Assembly: GCA_001780385.1 (NCBI GenBank)
Contig: MFGW01000137.1
Location: forward strand, 6,010-11,365
DNA from: Candidatus Fischerbacteria bacterium RBG_13_37_8
Lineage (GTDB): Bacteria > Acidobacteriota > HRBIN11 > MFGW01
Direction of reading: 5' to 3'
Length of the DNA stretch: 5,356 nt
Shown: one piece after another, positions 1-5,356 of the stretch
How the letters are laid out: each line of letters starts with the position of its first letter
Numbering within the stretch: the stretch's first letter is position 1
Program-made: the position numbers and the translations under genes
The notes under the pieces: generated by a model
Told to the model about the DNA's origin: nothing
Database searches by the model: none
What the model saw: the letters and a program-made list of their open reading frames with translations, nothing else

Positions 1-997
1 TAGCTTCGCGAACGCTAAGACGCCGTTTTTCCCATGGGTGTAAATGTACCTCATTATGCCCATAGCAAGCTGTTGGGCTAAAACGGTAACGGTGCAACCT
101 CTTAAAAGACTTCCGTCTCGTATCCCCCTCTTTTATCATAGAAAATTTATCAGAGTAAGTTTTAAACATATCATTTCCATTTTGAATCTGAGAAGGACAG
201 TTTCCTGAATTAAAAATGGAATAAACAGTAAGTTCTTGCGGAACGCCATCGGGTAAAACCAGAGTCGAAGAAGTTCCTTTAGTACTTGGCCAAGAAAATC
301 TGGCTTTTGCATTTTTATATTTGGGATTAACCGGCCAAGGAAACCAGTTCCGCTCCGACACATCAACAGACCTGCCCAAAACCTTCTTAACATACTTCTG
401 TTTTATGCCAATCATAATTAAACGCTCCCGGTCTTGAGGAACTCCTAAATCAAGAGCATTCAAAATTTTTAAATCCAAACAATAACCGCAGCGCTCGAGA
501 CTTTTTTCAAGCCTTGCGAGAAACTCACGGTGAATTTTTGTCTTGTACAATCCAGGAACGTTTTCAAAAACAAAAAAGGAAGGTTTTATCTTGCAAATTC
601 TGTGAACATACGTCTTTGAAAACCGGCCATTGATTCCCTTACCGCCTCTGTTTTTGCCTCCTTTACTAAAATCAGGACAGGGCGGGCCTCCAATTATACC
701 AAAAAAAACTGGTTTCCCTTGAGGAAAAGCCTCCGCAATTATCTCTGGAGCAAAAATTCTATCGATGTTATGGGTATTACTGATGCTTCTTTCCTGCGTA
801 TCCGTATTTTCTGACTGTTTCCATGCTGTCATGCCATGAGCATAAAGAGCTGAAAAATCAGCATTGCACTCATTTGTCCATACTGCCTCAAAACCTTCCT
901 GCTCAAATCCAATATCCAAAAAGCCACCGCCTGTAAAAAAAGAAAGCAAAGGTATGGCACCGCGTTTTTTATTAGACTTAAGCTTTTTCTTTGTCAT
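1..997 (-). CDS. DNA (cytosine-5-)-methyltransferase, 3'-partial
   Basis: First 332 residues of a C5-cytosine DNA methyltransferase, transferring methyl from S-adenosylmethionine to C5 of cytosine in a specific DNA site. Motif I, SFFTGGGFLDIGFEQ (19-33), binds the cofactor. Motif IV, GGPPCPDFSKGG (103-114), carries the catalytic C107; the usual PCQ is PCP here. Motif VI is FENVPGL with E145. Motif VIII is QDRERLIMIG (188-197). Residues ~200-300 are a compact target recognition domain. SPTACYGHNEV (307-317) and RRLSVREA (325-332) are motif IX, where the frame runs off the left edge; motif X is outside. I read no stop or frameshift from 997 to the edge. The start is fixed: an in-frame TAA sits one codon upstream of the ATG at 995-997. 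The N-terminus is lysine-rich (MTKKKLKSNKKR). As the last visible gene of a helicase-nuclease operon it most likely marks host DNA as self, as DruM is thought to do in Druantia type II; an ordinary orphan or restriction-modification enzyme is less likely given the gene overlap. Confidence 0.95.
   Translation of the reverse strand, partial: MTKKKLKSNKKRGAIPLLSFFTGGGFLDIGFEQEGFEAVWTNECNADFSALYAHGMTAWKQSENTDTQERSISNTHNIDRIFAPEIIAEAFPQGKPVFFGIIGGPPCPDFSKGGKNRGGKGINGRFSKTYVHRICKIKPSFFVFENVPGLYKTKIHREFLARLEKSLERCGYCLDLKILNALDLGVPQDRERLIMIGIKQKYVKKVLGRSVDVSERNWFPWPVNPKYKNAKARFSWPSTKGTSSTLVLPDGVPQELTVYSIFNSGNCPSQIQNGNDMFKTYSDKFSMIKEGDTRRKSFKRLHRYRFSPTACYGHNEVHLHPWEKRRLSVREA
978..997 (-). other. 20-nt overlap, nuclease end and methyltransferase start
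   Basis: The methyltransferase ATG (995-997) lies upstream of the nuclease TAA (978-980) in a different frame, giving 20 shared bases. The sequence before the ATG (TTATTAAAGA) has only a weak purine-rich AAAGA and no good Shine-Dalgarno match, so methyltransferase translation probably depends on ribosomes arriving from the nuclease gene. There is no room for an internal terminator. Confidence 0.85.
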
Positions 998-2072
998 TCT
1001 TTAATAAGTATCCGGTAGTTAATAGTTGTTCGGTATAATAACCTTCCAAAGGTTCCTGTCCTAAATCACAAAATAGTACATCATTAGTATCTTCATTTAA
1101 AAACTTATGTCTTTTAGCAGAAAGTCCCCTAATCACATATTTCCTCGCACCGCCATCTATTTCCAACTTGAAAAATCCGTTACCCAACAAAGACTTTCCC
1201 TTGACTTCACCAATAACATCACAAGGCCACTTATCAGAGCACTCCCTGGATAGCCAGTATTTCCTGCAAGCAGGCCTATAAGAACAATGCTTGCACGCAG
1301 CAGGAGAAGGATTAGCGAAATCCTCAGATTTAATCCCCGCCTTTATCAATTCATTTGTCTCATAAATAGTCTTTCTTGCTTTTTCAAGAAGCGTTGCGCA
1401 TTCCTCCTTGCTAAATGAAACGCAATATTTTTTTCCGTCAATCCCTATAAGTGATAGCTTAACAGGCCAATAACCCTTAACCTCACGATACAAGCCTGCA
1501 TAAATCTTCATCTGAACATCATACTCATCCTTAACACTGCCGGACTGAGAATCCAAAACATTTCCCGTTTTATAATCCAAAATTTCGATACCATCATAAT
1601 GTGTTAAAATTAAATCAATCTTGCCTCCAATCCTACCATCAGCAGATTCAAACCACCGCTCAGTACTGATCTTCCCAGCTGCTTCCGTACCATGCGACTC
1701 AAGTATTTTTTCTGCCATCTTAAAACATAAAATCTTTTTTACCTCATAATTGAAAGCATGAATCTCAAGAGGCACTAAATGCTGCTCAACCTTATTCTGA
1801 AGCATATCTTCTTGAACCTTTTTACTTGCCTCAGCCCAGAGCTTTTCAAAAGAAGATCTGTCTTTCACAGCTCCTTTTGCAGCAGCTTCCAATACAGCAT
1901 GAGATATAGTCCCGAGCCTCGCATAAGGATGACACGGCAATAATGAAACCTGGTGATTGAGCGTCCAAATCTCTCTTAAATAACATAGTTGAAACTGGCT
2001 GAACCTGCTTGGAGAAATTCTCTTGATAGGATTCAATGGTAAATAAACAAGCTTATCAACCAGATTACTCAT
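978..2072 (-). CDS. RecB/Cas4-like PD-(D/E)XK nuclease with predicted 4Fe-4S cluster
   Basis: Complete 364-residue protein, predicted to be a metal-dependent DNA nuclease acting with the upstream helicase. Visible in order: ISPSRFSQFQLC with first cluster cysteine C30; GTISHAVLE with H58, the conserved RecB-family histidine; GGKIDLIL with D153; EILDYKTG giving the D-x-K core D166/K168; QMKIY (Q187, Y191), the RecB/Cas4 Q-x3-Y motif; then C260, C263 and C269 (CX2CX5C). One distant N-terminal cysteine plus three clustered C-terminal ones is the Cas4/AddB iron-sulfur arrangement. All catalytic residues are present, so it should be active. Residues ~282-364 form an extra beta-rich-looking domain, possibly an OB fold. 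The ATG at 2070-2072 is chosen because it overlaps the helicase TGA as ATGA and has AGGA ten bases upstream. It overlaps the methyltransferase start by 20 nt. It is not a Cas4 adaptation gene: no cas1, cas2 or array is in view. It could be Druantia DruF/DruG or a variant component; I cannot tell. Confidence 0.9.
   Translation of the reverse strand: MSNLVDKLVYLPLNPIKRISPSRFSQFQLCYLREIWTLNHQVSLLPCHPYARLGTISHAVLEAAAKGAVKDRSSFEKLWAEASKKVQEDMLQNKVEQHLVPLEIHAFNYEVKKILCFKMAEKILESHGTEAAGKISTERWFESADGRIGGKIDLILTHYDGIEILDYKTGNVLDSQSGSVKDEYDVQMKIYAGLYREVKGYWPVKLSLIGIDGKKYCVSFSKEECATLLEKARKTIYETNELIKAGIKSEDFANPSPAACKHCSYRPACRKYWLSRECSDKWPCDVIGEVKGKSLLGNGFFKLEIDGGARKYVIRGLSAKRHKFLNEDTNDVLFCDLGQEPLEGYYTEQLLTTGYLLKNDKEKA
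2069..2072 (-). other. ATGA stop-start overlap, helicase to nuclease
   Basis: The helicase TGA (2069-2071) and the nuclease ATG (2070-2072) share bases as ATGA on the minus strand. This geometry is typical of translational coupling by terminating and re-initiating ribosomes, and suggests the two proteins are made in linked amounts, as partners in one complex or pathway would be. Confidence 0.9.
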
Positions 2073-5000
2073 ATTATCTCTTTCCTGCACCAACCAGGTC
2101 TGCGAAGCAGATTAAACGTATTGATATATCTATGAATATTGTTCCCCGAATCAGCCACAGCCTCGGCAAACAAACCAGATGGGCTTCTAGTATCCCACAA
2201 AGGGTGTACAACTAGATAATTCCTAGTTCCCACAACAAATCCGGGCAAACTGCCAAAATCAACAGGAGTGTAGTCAAAATAACGGATAAAACTATCTCTT
2301 ACCTGAGTTGCCATTTCAATCCATCCTTGCATCTCAGGAGCGCTGAAATCATCATCCAGTCCTGCCCGATAATCATAATTGAACATTGCTTTCAAATATG
2401 AGACTGCCAAGCGCCAATCGAGCAATCCGTGATAAGTCATGTTCCTGTACACCATAAGACAGTCATAACAAGCATAGCCGCAAGAACGGCTATGCTCGTT
2501 GCTATGAATAAGTCCTGAATAAGAGCGGTTATCGGGCGGGAAACACGCCGTATTCAATATTTCACGGAAATTTTGATAAGCCCATCTGACAAATCCTGCA
2601 CTGTTAGGCAATCTGTCGCTAATAATAATATCTGCAATCCAATGCTGTGCGTTTAGAGGTCTACGGGTTATGCTCGCAACTTCGATTTCTTCAGGTGCAA
2701 TATCAAGCCTGTCTGCAATAATTCTTTGAAGAAAAAACGCTGCAGAAATAATAGCAGCCCGTACTGCATCTCCTGAACTAAAAGAATCCAAAGTCAGCCC
2801 TCTCGGAACAGCAACTGGGCTAATCCTTAAAACATCAGTCGTTTTGCCAGCGGCAAGAGCAATCCGTTGCAAAGCTTCCTGCGGAGGCAAATAATCTTCA
2901 GCAATCCATTGATGAGAAAGAAATGGCGGCCGAGATTGAGTTTGATTGCTAACTGGAGGTGGAGGCGTATTAATCACGCTTCCACCAAATAACCTTCCAG
3001 AATTATCATTTATGCGCCAAATTCTTCCTTCATCGAAAAGGGCAACCTGGCAATTCGTATTCTCTAAAACTGTAACATCCTGATTACCCGAAGTTTCTGC
3101 CAAAGCTGACGGAATACCAAAAAAAACATCTGATTCCTCTCTTGCATCATTGCCCCAGGTTAAATCAGTGCGGAAAGCCAAGGGTGTAGCGATCTGAAAC
3201 TGAGAAAACAAATCTCTGTTATCATGTGGTTGCCCGCAATGAGAACACTCCTCAACATCCTGCTGGTTATCAGATGTTCTCGTGACCCCGCAAGCCTTGC
3301 ACCTCTGAAGCCACCGCATATACGGCAAGGGATTATCAGACGCAGTGAACCATCGGTTCCCGAGATTCAACAAAGGCGGCGTAAAACCAATACTGGTATG
3401 AATTACCTTGTCTTTTGTCTTCTGAGCTCCCGGCGCAAATTCAGAAACAGCAATTTCCAAGTCTCGGTCAATCGTGCATGCTTTATCACGGGCAAGCTTG
3501 TGATATAGCGACCTAGTTCTCGAAGGCATGCCGAACATTGGAAGCACCGCTCCCTCTGCAAGCCTCTCTGAAAGCCCGTTCCCAGCTATCTCAGGATTTA
3601 CAGCAATACTGTCAATAGCGCCAGGTAATTCATTCTCTAGCCAATAAATAAGTCTTTCATCATGTCTGCCAAGCAAAGCTTCAATAATTGCCCGATGCGT
3701 TTCCTTATTAGCAGAAATCCAGCTTACAATTTGCGCCCTGTGTTGCTCCCAGCCCGATTGATTTTCTGGGTCAACAGCTAAACCAAACTCGCCGTGAACG
3801 TCAGGCTTGTCAGAACAATCCCACCACCTCACGCCTATATCCCAAAAAGCTTGCCTAAGGCATTCTTTAGCCAGCAATCGCTTAATAATGCGGTCCTGGT
3901 TCATAGACAAGAATGGAACTGGTGGAGGGTCGCCAGTAATGCGGTCAGGACGGTCAAAATAATGCTCGTCATGACTCCTGCCCCGGCAAAGTGTAAGAAC
4001 AATAGAAAACGCCTGGCCTCTTCTTCCTGCCCGGCCAACACGTTGTTGGTAATTAAAGCGCATTGGCGGCATATTAGCAAGCATAACCGCTTGCAAATTC
4101 CCGATATCCACTCCAACCTCAAGCGTCGTTGTAACACTTAAAACATCAATATCGTCAACTTGCCTCACAAGCTGCCTGCTCTGGCCAGGTAAATTCACTA
4201 TCATCCCTCTAAAATGCCTTTGACGCTCTAGTTGATTATCTGTCTGAGCAGTCAGCTCCTCACTGTGCAAGCGTAAAGGAATCCTGCCAGAAGCAACAGC
4301 CTGAGAAAGATAATTATTGATCCACACCGAACCGCAAGTTAAAGCAGGCTGGTCAGGCAAATCTGTCTGGCAATATGTGCAAATCCCTGCAGAGTGATGC
4401 AGATGATTACGTCCGCACTTCGGACAAACCCACACAGGGTCATCACCGATAGCTACGCAAACATCAAGAAAGCGAACGGATAGCTTACCGTTTTGATGAC
4501 CGCCTCGGCTCAAAGAAGAAAAAACAGCATCACCCAAAGCATTTTCTTGTAGTCCCTGATTTGCTGCAACGCTTCGAATATAACGTCTTAAACTTGCAGG
4601 CATTGTTCTGTAATTAATAAAATCATTTTGGGGATACTCAGAACCATTATGCCTGTATTTATCCCCTAAGATTCTGATAAATGAATTACACACTTCTCTA
4701 AAAAGAATAGCATCAACACTTGCCTGGTCAGCAAACTCCTGCAACCGGGAATCATCTAGATGCAGCTTCGGAAAACCGAGAGAAGCAGACTCAAAACCAA
4801 AATAGAGTCTTCCAAAAAATAAATCACATAAAGCACTTAACAAGCTGTTAGAAATTTTGTCCCTGCCAAACTGAGCACCCTGAGGCAATCCTTGATGCCA
4901 GTTCAAGTTAACAAAATCAAACAACTCCGTCCACAGATGCCATTGCCTGTCCCAGCCAAAAGTTTGCATCAAAACATTATTGCCCGCAGGATTAACGCCA

Positions 5001-5356
5001 AGCATCAAGAATCTTCTGATTAAATCACCGCAATCATCGACATTGTCAGGAGGCGGCAACAATAAAGAAATAGGCACGGTCCTATCAGTTCCCATTCTCC
5101 TAATTGCTTCAATTTCTGATTGCGCCTTGCTAACTAAATTCCGGACGCTATGCGAAGCCCCTTGATCAGACATGGATGCTGTACTTAGGAGCTCCCGGAT
5201 ATTGTCGGCAGCTCTGGAGTTACGCTCAAGAAAAGCATTAGCATTCATCCCGAAATCAGTACTTCCGGCTTCAATATTAGCTAGCAATTCCGGTTTTCCA
5301 ATAGATTGCATCCGCAACTCATCACAAACTATCTCTCTGACAAGTTCGGTGTAATG
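2069..5356 (-). CDS. Large SF2 helicase with C-terminal DUF1998 domain (Druantia DruE-like), 5'-partial
   Basis: C-terminal 1,095 residues of a giant ATP-dependent nucleic-acid helicase; the frame is open to the right edge, so the true start and the RecA1 domain (Walker A, DEAD/DEAH box) lie outside. Numbering from the edge: residues 1-310 match no named motif; a zinc ribbon has C311/C314 and C326/C329; a conserved-looking HSEELTAQT segment is near 364-372; motif V (TTTLEVGVDIG) is at 409-419; motif VI (QQRVGRAGRRGQ) with its arginine fingers is at 437-448. A second cysteine ribbon is C686/C689 and C704/C707. The DUF1998-type cluster CGYACYDC is at 959-966, with C938 upstream and LDW downstream. 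After it comes a ~70-residue tail with VVHPLWDT and FNLLRRPGW. Known: helicase-DUF1998 proteins include MrfA/YprA, DISARM components and Druantia DruE. Inferred: size, fused DUF1998 and the adjacent cytosine methyltransferase favour DruE. Ends in TGA overlapping the nuclease ATG. Helicase assignment is very secure; DruE identity is about 60% likely. Confidence 0.93.
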   Translation of the reverse strand, partial: HYTELVREIVCDELRMQSIGKPELLANIEAGSTDFGMNANAFLERNSRAADNIRELLSTASMSDQGASHSVRNLVSKAQSEIEAIRRMGTDRTVPISLLLPPPDNVDDCGDLIRRFLMLGVNPAGNNVLMQTFGWDRQWHLWTELFDFVNLNWHQGLPQGAQFGRDKISNSLLSALCDLFFGRLYFGFESASLGFPKLHLDDSRLQEFADQASVDAILFREVCNSFIRILGDKYRHNGSEYPQNDFINYRTMPASLRRYIRSVAANQGLQENALGDAVFSSLSRGGHQNGKLSVRFLDVCVAIGDDPVWVCPKCGRNHLHHSAGICTYCQTDLPDQPALTCGSVWINNYLSQAVASGRIPLRLHSEELTAQTDNQLERQRHFRGMIVNLPGQSRQLVRQVDDIDVLSVTTTLEVGVDIGNLQAVMLANMPPMRFNYQQRVGRAGRRGQAFSIVLTLCRGRSHDEHYFDRPDRITGDPPPVPFLSMNQDRIIKRLLAKECLRQAFWDIGVRWWDCSDKPDVHGEFGLAVDPENQSGWEQHRAQIVSWISANKETHRAIIEALLGRHDERLIYWLENELPGAIDSIAVNPEIAGNGLSERLAEGAVLPMFGMPSRTRSLYHKLARDKACTIDRDLEIAVSEFAPGAQKTKDKVIHTSIGFTPPLLNLGNRWFTASDNPLPYMRWLQRCKACGVTRTSDNQQDVEECSHCGQPHDNRDLFSQFQIATPLAFRTDLTWGNDAREESDVFFGIPSALAETSGNQDVTVLENTNCQVALFDEGRIWRINDNSGRLFGGSVINTPPPPVSNQTQSRPPFLSHQWIAEDYLPPQEALQRIALAAGKTTDVLRISPVAVPRGLTLDSFSSGDAVRAAIISAAFFLQRIIADRLDIAPEEIEVASITRRPLNAQHWIADIIISDRLPNSAGFVRWAYQNFREILNTACFPPDNRSYSGLIHSNEHSRSCGYACYDCLMVYRNMTYHGLLDWRLAVSYLKAMFNYDYRAGLDDDFSAPEMQGWIEMATQVRDSFIRYFDYTPVDFGSLPGFVVGTRNYLVVHPLWDTRSPSGLFAEAVADSGNNIHRYINTFNLLRRPGWCRKEII
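2083..2086 (-). promoter_or_regulatory. Ribosome binding site of the nuclease gene
   Basis: On the minus strand the bases read AGGA, within AGGAAAGAG, ten bases before the ATG at 2070-2072. It lies inside the last codons of the helicase gene. It supports the ATG over an in-frame TTG at 2091-2093 and GTG at 2088-2090, both of which would place this motif inside the coding region. Confidence 0.7.

Noticed and set aside
136..393. 85-codon minus-strand open frame with an ATG
   Set aside because: It lies in another frame of the same strand inside the methyltransferase, whose conserved motifs run unbroken through this region.
1..997. Frameshifted or pseudogene methyltransferase
   Set aside because: Codon-by-codon reading from the ATG at 997 to the left edge shows no stop, with motifs I, IV, VI, VIII and IX in order.
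978..2072. CRISPR adaptation gene cas4
   Set aside because: The motifs resemble Cas4, but the protein is longer, has an extra C-terminal domain, and no cas genes or repeats are present.
2073..2093. Upstream TTG (2091-2093) or GTG (2088-2090) start for the nuclease
   Set aside because: The ATG at 2070-2072 has AGGA at the right spacing and the typical ATGA overlap with the helicase stop.
3224..3508. Plus-strand open frame of 94 codons
   Set aside because: It is antisense to the helicase ribbon region; no family motif and no ribosome binding context.
3794..4141. Plus-strand 115-codon and minus-strand 78-codon open frames (the latter at 3901-4137)
   Set aside because: Both overlap the codons for helicase motifs V and VI, which are clearly the coding frame.
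5315..5317. TTG as the start of the helicase
   Set aside because: The frame stays open and coding-like to the edge, and a start here would leave a helicase with no Walker A or DEAD/DEAH box.
4980..5354. Two plus-strand open frames of about 60 codons (4980-5165 and 5172-5354)
   Set aside because: Both are antisense to the helicase frame, with no recognisable features.
1..5356. DISARM system
   Set aside because: DISARM also has a helicase, DUF1998 and a cytosine methyltransferase, but DrmA and DrmB are separate proteins and a PLD protein (DrmC) is expected; here helicase and DUF1998 are fused. Not fully excluded, because both flanks are missing.

Overview
The window lies inside one tightly packed minus-strand operon. 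Three genes cover every base, two of them cut by the window edges. In transcription order (right to left) they are: the C-terminal ~1,095 residues of a very large superfamily 2 helicase ending in a DUF1998-type cysteine domain (5356 to 2069); a complete 364-residue RecB/Cas4-like PD-(D/E)XK nuclease with a four-cysteine iron-sulfur pattern (2072 to 978); and the first 332 residues of a DNA cytosine-5 methyltransferase (997 to the left edge). The reading frames overlap by 4 nt (ATGA) and 20 nt, so the genes are almost certainly co-transcribed and translationally coupled. There is no intergenic DNA, RNA gene, mobile element, CRISPR array or internal terminator.

The gene set is that of an anti-phage defence island. 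A helicase-DUF1998 fusion of this size with a cytosine methyltransferase in the same operon best matches the Druantia family, specifically type II (DruE helicase, DruM methyltransferase, accessory DruF/DruG). DISARM is the main alternative, but there the helicase (DrmA) and the DUF1998 protein (DrmB) are normally separate genes. A plausible working model, which is inference, is that the methyltransferase marks self DNA, the helicase recognises or translocates on unmarked DNA, and the nuclease cuts or processes it. I cannot tell from sequence alone whether the nuclease corresponds to a known Druantia accessory protein or marks a variant.

Organism: a bacterium (or archaeon) using the standard bacterial code, with TGA and TAA stops and a recognisable AGGA ribosome binding site. 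Base composition looks moderately AT-rich by eye (not counted). Defence islands move horizontally, so I make no taxonomic call. The helicase N-terminus (Walker A, DEAD/DEAH box) lies beyond the right edge and the methyltransferase C-terminus (motif X) beyond the left edge.
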